This document shows positions 43,526-51,554 of a stretch of DNA of 64,000 nt, in pieces; position 1 is the first letter of the stretch; each line of letters opens with the position of its first letter. The notes beneath the pieces were generated by a model that was not told where the DNA came from, searched no databases, and saw nothing but the letters and a program-made list of their open reading frames with translations. The position numbers were made by a program, and so were the translations under genes. The stretch comes from Nocardioides pocheonensis (GTDB taxonomy: Bacteria > Actinomycetota > Actinomycetes > Propionibacteriales > Nocardioidaceae), in NCBI RefSeq assembly GCF_003725535.1, contig NZ_RJSF01000043.1:181796-245795 (forward strand). Reading direction: 5' to 3'.

Positions 43526-43555
43526 CTGGGTGGTACGTGAAGCCTGGGTGGTACG
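43526..43555 (-). repeat. Direct repeat in the fliD leader
   Basis: CGTACCACCCAG (minus strand) occurs at 43526-43537 and 43544-43555, spaced 18 bp, between the fliC terminator and fliD. It might be a protein-binding pair or a simple duplication. Confidence 0.6.
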
Positions 43556-43562
43556 AAAAGAG

Positions 43563-43606
43563 GGTCCGGGCGAGGGCGAGTCTGGGACTCTGCCCTCGCC
43601 CGGACC
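43563..43606 (-). terminator. Terminator of fliC
   Basis: GGTCCGGGCGAGGGC and its exact complement (43563-43577 and 43592-43606) form a perfect 15-bp stem, with a further inner GAGTC/GACTC pairing, followed on the minus strand by CTCTTTTC. It starts 32 bp after the fliC stop. Confidence 0.9.
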
Positions 43607-43637
43607 GTGTGCTGTGTGACTAGTCGCCGGTGAGCGA

Positions 43638-44462
43638 TCAGCCGCGGAGCAGCTGCAGCACGCCCTGCGGGCCCTGGTTGGCCTGGGCGAGCATCGCGGT
43701 ACCGGCCTGCGACAGGATGTTGGCGCGGGTGAAGTTCACCATCTCCGACGCCATGTCGGTGTCACGGATCCGGCTCTCGGAGGCCGACAGGTTCTCCACG
43801 GCCACGTTGAGGTTGTTGATCTTGTGCTCGAGGCGGTTCTGCACCGCACCGAGACCGGCACGCTCGGTCGAGACCGTTCCGATCGCGGTGTCGATGTTGG
43901 CCAGAGCCGTCTGGGCGTTGGCAGCGGTCTTGATGTCGCCGACGCCGCCGGTGATCGTGGCCGCCTTCATGTCACCGATCGACACGGTGAGCGTGTCGCC
44001 GGCGTTGGCACCGACCTGGAAGTCCTTGTTGCTGAAGCTTCCGTCGAGCAGCTTGGTGCCGTTGAAGCTGGTCTTGTTGGCGATGTCGTCGAGCTCGGAG
44101 GCGAGGGCCTGGTACTCCTTGTCGGCCTTCGTCTTGTCGGTGTTGCTCAGCGCGCCGTCGTTGGAGGCCTGGACCGCCAGGTCACGCATGCGCTGCAGGA
44201 TCGAGTGCGTCTCGGTGAGTGCGCCCTCAGCGGTCTGCACGACGGAGACACCGTCCTGCGCGTTGCGAACCGCGACCTTGAGGCCACCGACCTGCGAGCG
44301 CAGGCCCTCGGAGATCGCCAGACCGGCGGCGTCGTCCGCGGCCCGGTTGATCCGGAAACCGCTGGACAGCTTCTCCAGCGACTTCGACAGCTGGCCCTGG
44401 GTGACCGACAGGTTGCGGTACGAGTTCAGGGCGTCGATGTTCTGGTTGATGCGAAGACTCAT
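43638..44462 (-). CDS. fliC: Flagellin
   Basis: 274 residues, a minimal flagellin made of the D0/D1 core with little variable region. N-terminus SLRINQNIDALNSYRNLSVT and SGFRINRAADDAAGLAISEG; C-terminus VNFTRANILSQAGTAMLAQA and a final LLRG. Exported with FliS and polymerised into the filament. ATG at 44460-44462 follows AGGAAGGA. Regulation: its own sigma-28-like promoter and a CsrA-type leader. Confidence 0.96.
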   Translation of the reverse strand: MSLRINQNIDALNSYRNLSVTQGQLSKSLEKLSSGFRINRAADDAAGLAISEGLRSQVGGLKVAVRNAQDGVSVVQTAEGALTETHSILQRMRDLAVQASNDGALSNTDKTKADKEYQALASELDDIANKTSFNGTKLLDGSFSNKDFQVGANAGDTLTVSIGDMKAATITGGVGDIKTAANAQTALANIDTAIGTVSTERAGLGAVQNRLEHKINNLNVAVENLSASESRIRDTDMASEMVNFTRANILSQAGTAMLAQANQGPQGVLQLLRG

Positions 44463-44468
44463 GATGGT

Positions 44469-44516
44469 TCCTTCCTGGATGTGTGAGTCACGTGCTGGAG
44501 CCCTTCCTTGGGCTCC
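44469..44516 (-). promoter_or_regulatory. CsrA-type target in the fliC leader
   Basis: GGAGCCC-AAGGAA-GGGCUCC (44497-44516) is a perfect 7-bp stem with GGA in a six-base loop. About 20 nt further on, the ribosome binding site AGGAAGGA (44469-44476) has more GGA motifs. The arrangement mirrors the two CsrA sites known in the Bacillus hag leader. Confidence 0.75.
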
Positions 44517-44525
44517 GTGCCGTAC

Positions 44526-44552
44526 TCATCGGCGGTACGACAACGTGCTTGA
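44526..44552 (-). promoter_or_regulatory. Sigma-28-like promoter of fliC
   Basis: On the minus strand TCAA, 15 nt, GCCGATGA: two changes in the twelve defined bases of the FliA consensus. It gives a leader of about 55-60 nt that contains the CsrA-type hairpin. Confidence 0.8.
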
Positions 44553-44593
44553 GAGGTTTCGCCCGGCTTTTTGGCCGGCTTCCCCGGGACCGG

Positions 44594-45433
44594 TCAGGCG
44601 GTCTCGTCGAGGGCCGACAGGCCGAGCGGCCGGCGTACCGACGCGGCGTGACGGGCGGCGACGGCGGCGAAGTACGCGTCGCGGCGACGGGCGGCCGAAC
44701 CCTGCGGCCGGGCGTGCGGCGTGAGCTGGCCGGGGTCGAGCTCGTGGTTGAGCGCGTCGCGGAGCAGCACGAGCGCCTCGGCCCGCATCTGGGAGACGCG
44801 GGACTCCGTCACTCCGAGCTCGGCGGCGATCTCCGCCATCGGGCGCTCTTCGAGGAAGTAGTCGGAGATGACGATGCGCAGGCGGTCGGGCAGCTCGGCG
44901 ACGGCCTCGACCAGGTAGGTGAGCCGCTCGCGGTGCTCCACCATCTGCTCCGGCGTGGGCCCGTGGGCCGGGAGCAGGTCGTCGAGCGAGGCGTCCTGCG
45001 CACCCTGGAGGGAGAGCACCTGGGCGCGGGCGATGTCCTCGTCGTTCTGGGCGATCTCCGCGAGCGTCATGCCGGCCGCGTCCGCGACCTCCTGGGTGCT
45101 GGGGGTCCGGCCGAGGATCGAGGACAGCTGGGCGCGGGTCGCGTCGAGGTCCCGGGCGCGCCGCCGGACCGAGCGGGAGGCCCAGTCGATGCCGCGGAGC
45201 TCGTCGAGGATCGCGCCCCGCACGCGGGTGGCGGCGTACCGGGCGAACGGGACGCCGCGCTCGGCGTCGAAGGACTTGCTGGCCTGGACGAGGGCGGCGA
45301 GACCGGCCGAGGTGAGGTCGTCGCGATTGACATGGCTGGGGACCCGGCCCATGGTCTCCCGGACGATGTGGCTCACGACGGGGATGTGGCTGGTGATCAG
45401 GCTGTCCAGCTCGTGGCTCTCGGTGTCCCTCAT
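44594..45433 (-). CDS. fliA: Sigma factor FliA (sigma-28/WhiG type)
   Basis: 279 residues. Region 2 reads TSHIPVVSHIVRETMGRVPS, DDLTSAGLAALVQASKSFDA, RYAATRVRGAILDELRGIDW; region 3 SVRRRARDLDATRAQLSSIL; region 4 VISDYFLEERPMAEIAAELG and VTESRVSQMRAEALVLLR. This is the FliA/SigD/WhiG group. The ATG at 45431-45433 is chosen; upstream extension lacks family similarity. It probably drives the six flagellar promoters seen here. No flgM (anti-sigma factor) is visible in the window. Confidence 0.92.
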   Translation of the reverse strand: MRDTESHELDSLITSHIPVVSHIVRETMGRVPSHVNRDDLTSAGLAALVQASKSFDAERGVPFARYAATRVRGAILDELRGIDWASRSVRRRARDLDATRAQLSSILGRTPSTQEVADAAGMTLAEIAQNDEDIARAQVLSLQGAQDASLDDLLPAHGPTPEQMVEHRERLTYLVEAVAELPDRLRIVISDYFLEERPMAEIAAELGVTESRVSQMRAEALVLLRDALNHELDPGQLTPHARPQGSAARRRDAYFAAVAARHAASVRRPLGLSALDETA

Positions 45434-45576
45434 GGGCGTAACCTTTGGGGAGAAATGTCCGTTTTGGTAGGGCTTGTCGACAGGATTGACCGCTCGGTTC
45501 GGCAGGTCGGGACCAAGGGCCCGATCGGCCATGGCCCGTTGGGATCACACGGGGGCGAAATCGGTTGCGAAAACCC

Positions 45577-45603
45577 TTCAAGACCGCTTCGCCCTGCCGA
45601 TGG
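45577..45603 (+). promoter_or_regulatory. Sigma-28-like promoter for flgN-flgK-flgL-fliW-csrA
   Basis: TTCAAG then GCCGATGG. With TCAA the spacer is 14 nt; with TTCA it is 15. It lies 47 bp upstream of the flgN ATG. Confidence 0.6.
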
Positions 45604-45649
45604 ACAAGGTCAGGACTCCGCTCGGGAGGCCGTCGACGAAGGGTCAATC

Positions 45650-46129
45650 ATGGAGAAGCTGTCACAGATCCTGTGGCGGGAACGAGAGCTGCTCGAGACC
45701 TTGCTGTTCAAGCTCGAGGAGGAGCAGCTGGTGCTTGCCGCCGGCCGCACCCGCTGGCTCGCGCGCTCCGCGCGCGAGGTGGAGAACGTGCTGGAGACGA
45801 TCCGGGAGACCGAGATCCTGCGTGCCGTCGCCGCCGAGGAGGCCGCGGCCGTCTTCGGTCTGGGCCCGAACCCGAGCCTGCGAGCACTCGCCGAGGCGGC
45901 CGACGAGCCCTGGCAGAGCCTGCTGCTGGACCACTACGAGGCGTTCACCACGATCACCCACGAGATCACGTCGCTGGCCGACGCGAACCGCGAGCTGATC
46001 ACGACCGGCTACCGCTCCGCCCGGGAGACGCTGATGACCCTCGGTGAGGGCACCGAGTCCTACGCCGCCGACGGCTCGGCGGTCGCCGTGTCGCAGGCCC
46101 GTCGTCCGATGGTCGACTGGAGCCTGTGA
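45650..46129 (+). CDS. flgN: Flagellar chaperone FlgN
   Basis: 159 residues, helical, with EKLSQILWRERELLETLLFK at the N-terminus and ITSLADANRELITTGYRSAR towards the end, the FlgN pattern. It chaperones the hook-filament junction proteins FlgK and FlgL, which are the next two genes. ATG at 45650; one base separates it from flgK. Confidence 0.87.
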   Translation: MEKLSQILWRERELLETLLFKLEEEQLVLAAGRTRWLARSAREVENVLETIRETEILRAVAAEEAAAVFGLGPNPSLRALAEAADEPWQSLLLDHYEAFTTITHEITSLADANRELITTGYRSARETLMTLGEGTESYAADGSAVAVSQARRPMVDWSL

Positions 46130-46130
46130 G

Positions 46131-47525
46131 ATGACCGGTTCCTTCTCCTCGCTGAACACTGCGCTCTCGGCGCTGCGTTACAACCGCGTGGCGATGGACG
46201 TGGCGAGCGGGAACATCGCCAACGTCGGGACCGAGGGCTACGCCCGGCGCCGCGTCAACGGGCAGGCCGTCGGTGCGCCGACACGCCCCGCGATGTGGTC
46301 CCGGTACGACGGCGGCGGAGACGGGGTCACCGCGGCCGGGATCGACCGCATGACCGACGCCCTGCTCGACGTGCGCGCCCGTCGTGAGCACGGCAACCAG
46401 AGCTACCTCGACGTCCGCCAGTCGGTCCTCGAGCGGGTCGAGAGCGGCATCGGCGAGCCCGGCGACAACGGTGTCGCCGCGGCGATCGCCGACTTCCGCT
46501 CCGCGTGGCACGACCTCGCCAACAACCCGGGCAGCGACGCCGCACGCTCCCAGGTGCTCGGCCGGGCGGCGACGCTGGCCGACGCGCTGCGGATCCAGTC
46601 CCGCAACATCGACGCGGAGTCCGGGGACCAGCGCGTGCGTGCGGTCGCCGACGTCGCCGAGGTCAACACGGTGGCCTCCGACCTGGCCGCCACCAACCGG
46701 AGCATCGCGATCGCCAGCCTGAACGGCGACGACGCCGGTGTGCTCCTCGACAAGCGCGACCAGCTCGCGATGCGGCTCTCCGAGCTCACCGGCTCGAAGA
46801 CCACCCAGCGGCCCGACGGCGGCTTCGACGTCACCCTCAACGGGGTCTCCCTGGTGAACGGCGCCAGTGCCGGCACGCTGCAGATCGCCTCGGGCATCAC
46901 CCCCGCGGGCGCCAGCGACGGCAACCCGATCACCTACTCCATCACCGACGCCAGCGGCACCACCGCCGTTCCTGCCGGGATGACCGGCGAGCTCGGCGGG
47001 GTCACCGACCTGCTGACCACCACGCTCCCGGCGTACTCGGTCGGGCTCGGTGCGGTCGCCCAGCAGCTGGCGGACGAGATCAACACCCAGCACCAGGCCG
47101 GGTACGACGCCGCCGGCAACCCCGGCCAGCCGTTCTTCAGCTACAACCCCGCCGACCCGGCAGGCACGATCGCCGTGGCGCTCACGACCTCGTCGCAGGT
47201 CGCGGCCTCCTCCCTGCCCGGGGGCGTGCTCGACGCGGGCAACGCCAACGCGCTCGCCACCGCGACCGGGGCCGAGGACTCCTACCAGCGGCTGATCAAC
47301 GGCTTCGGCACCGAGGTCGCCTCGGTCAAGCGCCTGGCCGCCAACCAGCAGGTGCTGACCGGTCAGGTGGACGCCTCCCGCGAGCAGCTCTCCGGGGTGA
47401 ACCTGGACGAGGAGATGGTCTCGATGATGTCCTCGCAGCGCGCGTACGAGGCCGCTTCCCGCGTGATGACCACGGTCGACTCGGTGCTCGACACCCTCAT
47501 CAACCGGACAGGACTGGTGCACTGA
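46131..47525 (+). CDS. flgK: Flagellar hook-associated protein 1 FlgK
   Basis: 464 residues. The N-terminal axial motif MDVASGNIANVGTEGYARRR and the C-terminal VNLDEEMVSMMSSQRAYEAA, ASRVMTTVDSVLDTLI are typical. First of the two hook-filament junction proteins. Its stop overlaps the flgL ATG by one base. Confidence 0.95.
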   Translation: MTGSFSSLNTALSALRYNRVAMDVASGNIANVGTEGYARRRVNGQAVGAPTRPAMWSRYDGGGDGVTAAGIDRMTDALLDVRARREHGNQSYLDVRQSVLERVESGIGEPGDNGVAAAIADFRSAWHDLANNPGSDAARSQVLGRAATLADALRIQSRNIDAESGDQRVRAVADVAEVNTVASDLAATNRSIAIASLNGDDAGVLLDKRDQLAMRLSELTGSKTTQRPDGGFDVTLNGVSLVNGASAGTLQIASGITPAGASDGNPITYSITDASGTTAVPAGMTGELGGVTDLLTTTLPAYSVGLGAVAQQLADEINTQHQAGYDAAGNPGQPFFSYNPADPAGTIAVALTTSSQVAASSLPGGVLDAGNANALATATGAEDSYQRLINGFGTEVASVKRLAANQQVLTGQVDASREQLSGVNLDEEMVSMMSSQRAYEAASRVMTTVDSVLDTLINRTGLVH

Positions 47526-48415
47526 TGGCACTCACTCGCGTGACCCAGAGCATGATGAGCAAGGGCTCGGTGGCTGCGATGCAGACCAGCCTGGCCCGCC
47601 TGGCGAAGGTCCAGGAGCAGCTGTCGACCGGTCGGGTGCTCAACCGCCCGTCCGACTCTCCGACGGACACGACGTCGGCGATGCGGATCCGCTCCTCGAT
47701 CACCGACACCCAGCAGTACGGCCGGAACGCCGAGGACGGCAACGGCTGGCTGAGCACGATCGACTCCGCCCTGACCAACGCCAACGACCAGGTGCTGCGC
47801 GCCCGCGACCTGGCCCTCCAGGGCGCGAACGACGGCATGTCCGGCCAGACGTCGCGCGACGCGCTGGCCGTCGAGGTCGACCAGATCCGCGACGGCCTGG
47901 TGAACACCGCCAACACCAGCTACCTGGGCCGGCCCGTCTTCGGCGGCATCACGGCGGGCCCGGCGGCGTACGACGCCACCGGCACGTACGTCGGCACGCC
48001 CGGCGCGGTGAACCGGACCATCGGCGAGGGCACGACCGTGCGCGTCGACGTCGACGGCAACACGGCCTTCGGGCCGGCAGGCAACTCCGTCTTCGACCAC
48101 CTCACGGCCCTGTCCGCCGCGCTGCGCTCGGGCAACCAGGCCGCGATCAGCGCCGGCATCTCCGCGCTCGAGGGTGACCGCGACCAGATCACGACCACCC
48201 AGGCCGACGTCGGCAGCCGGCAGAACCGGATCCAGTCCGCCATCCAGTCCGCCTCCGACGACGAGCTCCGGCTGAAGAACTCGCTGTCGTCGGTCGAGAA
48301 CGCCGACCTGCCGAAGACCATCGTCGACCTGCAGATGCAGCAGGTGGCGTACCAGGCCTCGCTCGGGGCGACTGCGCGTGTGATGCAGCCGAGCCTGCTG
48401 GACTTTCTGCGATGA
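47525..48415 (+). CDS. flgL: Flagellar hook-associated protein 3 FlgL
   Basis: 296 residues. Flagellin-like ends: RVTQSMMSKGSVAAMQTSLA and LSTGRVLNRPSDSPTDTTSA at the N-terminus, KTIVDLQMQQVAYQASLGAT at the C-terminus. Second junction protein. Overlaps fliW by 4 bp. Confidence 0.94.
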   Translation: MALTRVTQSMMSKGSVAAMQTSLARLAKVQEQLSTGRVLNRPSDSPTDTTSAMRIRSSITDTQQYGRNAEDGNGWLSTIDSALTNANDQVLRARDLALQGANDGMSGQTSRDALAVEVDQIRDGLVNTANTSYLGRPVFGGITAGPAAYDATGTYVGTPGAVNRTIGEGTTVRVDVDGNTAFGPAGNSVFDHLTALSAALRSGNQAAISAGISALEGDRDQITTTQADVGSRQNRIQSAIQSASDDELRLKNSLSSVENADLPKTIVDLQMQQVAYQASLGATARVMQPSLLDFLR

Positions 48416-48810
48416 TCGTGGCCGTGCCTGACATTCCGTCGATCGAGCTCGTCCATCCCCTTCCGGGATTCCCGGACATGCGCCGCTTCGCGCTCGTGCA
48501 GCTCGACGACGAGGGTGTGCTCTGCCAGCTCAGGTCGCTGGAGGACCCGTCGCTCCGCTTCCTCGTGATGCCTCCGGTGCCGTTCTTCCCCGACTACGCA
48601 CCCGAGGTCGGCGACGACGTGGTCGAGGACCTCCAGATCGACTCCGCCGAGGACGTCATCGTGCTGCTCGTGCTCAACGCGGGCGACACGCTGGACACCA
48701 CCACGGCGAACCTCATGGCACCGGTCGTCGTCAACACCGCGACCCTGCGGGCGAGCCAGGTCATCCTCGACGACCCGACCCTCCCGCTCGCCGCGCCTCT
48801 GGTGGCGTAA
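48412..48810 (+). CDS. fliW: Flagellar assembly factor FliW
   Basis: 132 residues. The FliW barrel is recognised by PLPGFPDMRRFALVQLDDEG, FLVMPPVPFFPDYAPEV and the tail VNTATLRASQVILDDPTLPL. In Bacillus, FliW binds flagellin or CsrA and so relieves CsrA repression when flagellin is low. It lies directly before csrA, the conserved pairing. ATG overlaps flgL; an in-frame GTG four codons later is possible. Confidence 0.93.
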   Translation: MIVAVPDIPSIELVHPLPGFPDMRRFALVQLDDEGVLCQLRSLEDPSLRFLVMPPVPFFPDYAPEVGDDVVEDLQIDSAEDVIVLLVLNAGDTLDTTTANLMAPVVVNTATLRASQVILDDPTLPLAAPLVA

Positions 48811-48819
48811 CCTCACTGC

Positions 48820-49068
48820 ATGCTGGTCCTCAGTCGCCGTGCCGGCGAGAGTGTCGTGATCGGTGAGGACGTGACCATCACCGTGCTCGAAGTGCGCGGC
48901 GACGTGATCCGGATCGGCATCGACGCACCGCGGTCGGTCGCGGTGCACCGCGCCGAGCTGCTCGAGCAGCTGGAGACCGTCAACCGCGAGGCGGCCTCGC
49001 CGAGCGAGGACGCCGTGCAGTCGCTGAGCGCCGCGCTGCGGTCGCGTCCCGGGAACCACGCCGGCTGA
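48820..49068 (+). CDS. csrA: Carbon storage regulator CsrA
   Basis: 82 residues. MLVLSRRAGESVVIGEDVTI and VLEVRGDVIRIGIDAPRSVA match the RNA-binding beta core, including the conserved arginine near residue 44. The C-terminal tail (from about 62) is longer than the about 60-residue enteric form, as in FliW-dependent CsrA proteins. It likely blocks translation of fliC and perhaps flbD and flgB by binding the GGA hairpins in their leaders. Confidence 0.95.
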   Translation: MLVLSRRAGESVVIGEDVTITVLEVRGDVIRIGIDAPRSVAVHRAELLEQLETVNREAASPSEDAVQSLSAALRSRPGNHAG

Positions 49069-49080
49069 GCGCGCACCTCA

Positions 49081-49165
49081 CCAGGTTTCGGCACGCTCCG
49101 TCGCGGCCTCGTCCCTCGGCCGCGGTCGCTGCTACGCCGTACTGAGCCTGCCGAAGTGAACCACC
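49081..49165. repeat. REP-like repeat between csrA and the response regulator
   Basis: A degenerate copy of the repeat family: AGGTTTCGGCACGCTCC at the left, a central CGGCCTCGTCCCTCGGCCG, and TGAGCCTGCCGAAGTGAACC at the right as the inverted end. It lies at a convergent junction. Confidence 0.7.
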
Positions 49166-49200
49166 ATCGAGCAGGCGCGCTGACGCGCGTCTGCTCAGCG

Positions 49201-49833
49201 CTAGAGCAGGCGGGAGGCCAGCAGAGCGGCCTGGGTGCGGCGCTGCACCCCGAGCTTGGCGAGGATCCGGGTCACGTGGTTCTTGACGGTCTTCTCCGCC
49301 AGGTAGAGCCGGCTGCCGATCTCCTTGTTGGTCAGACCTTCGGCGAGCAGCGACAGGATCCGCAGCTGCTGGTCGGTCAGCCCTGCCAGCTCGGCGGGCG
49401 AGTCGCTGGTCTGCTCCATCCAGTTGATCATCCGACGGGCCAGCACCGGGTCGATCAGGGAGTGCCCGCTGGCGATCGTGCGCACCGCGCTGAGCAGCGA
49501 GCCGGCCTCGACCTGCTTGAGCACGTAGCCCACCGCCCCCGCGTGCATCGCGGCGACGATCGACTCCTCGGTGTCGTCCGAGGTCAGCACCATGGCCCGG
49601 GACTCCGGCGAGAGCCTGCGCAGGTCACGGCAGAGGTCGATGCCGGAGCCGTCCGGCAGCTGGGTGTCCATGACGACCACGCGGGGGAGCAGCTCGGGGA
49701 CCAGGCGGCGCGCGTCGGCGATCGTGCTCGCCTCGCCGACGATCTCGATGTCGCCCTCGGACTCGAGGAGTGCGCGCACGCCCTTGCGCACGATGTCATG
49801 GTCATCGAGGAGGAAGACTCTCAGCGTGCTCAC
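49201..49833 (-). CDS. LuxR/NarL-family response regulator, DevR/DosR-like
   Basis: 210 residues: an N-terminal receiver (LLDDHDIVRKGVRALLESEG, phosphorylated Asp in VVMDTQLPDGSGIDLCRDLR, Lys in YVLKQVEAGSLL) and a LuxR helix-turn-helix (ILSLLAEGLTNKEIGSRLYL, EKTVKNHVTRILAKLGVQRR). The overall pattern is close to what I recall of mycobacterial DevR/DosR. No sensor kinase is adjacent. It is placed right after the flagellar csrA on the other strand, so a role in motility control is possible but unproven. Confidence 0.85.
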   Translation of the reverse strand: MSTLRVFLLDDHDIVRKGVRALLESEGDIEIVGEASTIADARRLVPELLPRVVVMDTQLPDGSGIDLCRDLRRLSPESRAMVLTSDDTEESIVAAMHAGAVGYVLKQVEAGSLLSAVRTIASGHSLIDPVLARRMINWMEQTSDSPAELAGLTDQQLRILSLLAEGLTNKEIGSRLYLAEKTVKNHVTRILAKLGVQRRTQAALLASRLL

Positions 49834-50028
49834 GCACGATTTTTACCGTGTCTGGCAACCCCCTACGTCCGAAATGCCCAAATGTTCCGATGAATCGGGC
49901 AAACGGTATAGACCGGGTCAGGTCGCTGCAGGATCAACTCCGCAAACCGGGCGTAACCTACCGGTATCCACCTCGTTGGACCGGATGCAACTCACCGGAG
50001 GGGTGGGCGAGCAGGGGAGAGGGTCATC

Positions 50029-50400
50029 GTGGAGCTCATCGACATCGAACTCAGCGAGTTCACGCGTCGCAGCCGTTCGCTCGTCCTCGCGCACGCCGAT
50101 TCCGGCCTGCGCCGCGGACTCGAGTACGGCGAGCGGGTCATCCTGCACACCGGCGGCGACGAGTACCGCACCGCGGTCGTGGCCGACGTCGACTTCGCCC
50201 TCGAGGACACCCACTACCGGCTGATCCTCGGTGGCCGCGTGCCCGCCGAGCTGGTCCCCGAGAAGGTGGCCGGCACCGCCCCGAGCCTGTCCGGCCGGGT
50301 CTCGGTGCACGACATCGCCGACATGCTGGCCCGCTCCGGCGCGGCCAACCGGATCCCGATGCAGCGCCGCGCGGCGCAGCGCCTCCTCTTCGACCGCTGA
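50029..50400 (+). CDS. Conserved hypothetical protein
   Basis: 123 residues, GTG start after GGGAGAGGG. The N-terminal part alternates short strands (ERVILHTGGDEYRTAVVADV, HYRLILGGRV) and the C-terminal 40 residues are helical and basic (MLARSGAANRIPMQRRAAQR). No family is recognised. It diverges from the response regulator across 195 bp, in which a small CCGAT-GA-ATCGG palindrome (49887-49898) occurs. Confidence 0.65.
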   Translation: MELIDIELSEFTRRSRSLVLAHADSGLRRGLEYGERVILHTGGDEYRTAVVADVDFALEDTHYRLILGGRVPAELVPEKVAGTAPSLSGRVSVHDIADMLARSGAANRIPMQRRAAQRLLFDR

Positions 50401-50508
50401 ACCGCTCGCGGACCGCTCACCCGGCGTCGCCCGAGGAGCCTTTCGCCCGCTGCGCTCCCTCGGTGCCCGTCCCACGCGGGTCGTGCGCGCGCCTGACACA
50501 ATGGTCCG

Positions 50509-51198
50509 GTGAGTGACCTCATCGACACCACCGAGATGTACCTCCGCACGATCTACGAACTCGTCGAGGAGGGCATCGTCCCGCTCCGGGCCCGCATCGC
50601 AGAGCGGCTGCACCAGAGCGGACCGACGGTCAGCCAGACCGTGGCGCGGATGGAGCGCGACGGCCTGGTCACCGTCGAGGGGGACCGTCACCTCCAGCTG
50701 ACCGAGCAGGGCATGCACCTGGCCACGCGGGTGATGCGCAAGCACCGGCTCGCCGAGCGGCTGCTGGTCGACGTGATCGGCCTGGACTGGGAGCTGGTCC
50801 ACGCCGAGGCCTGCCGCTGGGAGCACGTGATCAGCGAGAGCGTCGAGCGGCGCCTGCTCGACCTGCTCGACAACCCCACCGAGTCGCCGTACGGCAACCC
50901 GATCCCGGGTCTGGCCGAGCTCGGTGCCAGCGACGGCGAGACGTTCATGAGCGGCGTCGTCCCGCTCAGCGAGGTCGCCGGCCGTGAGACCCGGCGCGTG
51001 CGCGTGCGCCGGATCTCCGAGGAGATGCAGAAGGACGAGGAGCTGATGGGTGTGCTGCGCCGCATCGGCGCCCAGCCGGGCGAGTCGGTCGCGGTCGTGG
51101 GCACGGACGAGGGCGTGATGCTCGGTAGCGGCGGCGAGACCGCCGAGATCGTCTCCGAGGCGGCCGACCACATCTTCGTGACCGCCTCCGACGGCTGA
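50509..51198 (+). CDS. DtxR/IdeR-type iron-dependent repressor
   Basis: 229 residues, full length for this group. The N-terminal winged helix (LIDTTEMYLRTIYELVEEGI, LHQSGPTVSQTVARMERDGL) and the metal-binding dimerisation region (RKHRLAERLLVDVIGLDWEL, ACRWEHVISESVERRLLDLL) are followed by a C-terminal SH3-like domain. With ferrous iron it represses genes carrying 19-bp boxes; one such box lies before efeU at 58.6 kb. GTG start. Confidence 0.88.
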   Translation: MSDLIDTTEMYLRTIYELVEEGIVPLRARIAERLHQSGPTVSQTVARMERDGLVTVEGDRHLQLTEQGMHLATRVMRKHRLAERLLVDVIGLDWELVHAEACRWEHVISESVERRLLDLLDNPTESPYGNPIPGLAELGASDGETFMSGVVPLSEVAGRETRRVRVRRISEEMQKDEELMGVLRRIGAQPGESVAVVGTDEGVMLGSGGETAEIVSEAADHIFVTASDG

Positions 51199-51222
51199 CC
51201 CCTCAGCCCAGTTCCGAAGTGG

Positions 51223-51489
51223 CTAGCCGTACCTGAGCTCGGCCCGGGCGCGCGCCTTGGCCGCCTCCACCTCGCGGTTCTTCGGCGGCGCGGCACTCAC
51301 CAGGTCGTCGAGCAGGTGCGCGGTGACGTGCGCGATCTCCTGGACGGCCCGGTCGAAGGCGGCCTGGTTGGCCTGGGACGGCTTGGTCGTCCCGCTCACC
51401 TTGCGCACGTACTGCAGCGCCGCGGCCTGCACCTCGTCGCTGGTTGCCGGGGGCTCGAAGTTGTGGAGCGTCCTGATGTTGCGGCACAT
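51223..51489 (-). CDS. DUF2277 family protein
   Basis: 88 residues beginning MCRNIRTLHNFEPPATSDEV and AALQYVRKVSGTTKPSQANQ, which I recognise as the DUF2277 family. It is common in actinobacteria and other phyla, function unknown. Convergent with the dtxR-like gene. Confidence 0.85.
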   Translation of the reverse strand: MCRNIRTLHNFEPPATSDEVQAAALQYVRKVSGTTKPSQANQAAFDRAVQEIAHVTAHLLDDLVSAAPPKNREVEAAKARARAELRYG

Positions 51490-51554
51490 GTCCCGAGCGT
51501 ACGACGGGCCGCGGGCGGACTCCTCCTGAAATCTGCGGGTCCCCGGGGCCGCGT

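Noticed and set aside
45534-45600. Sigma-28 box for fliA itself (TCTT-N15-ACCGATTT)
   Set aside because: The -35 part does not match the other six sites, and the -10 is weaker; probably chance.
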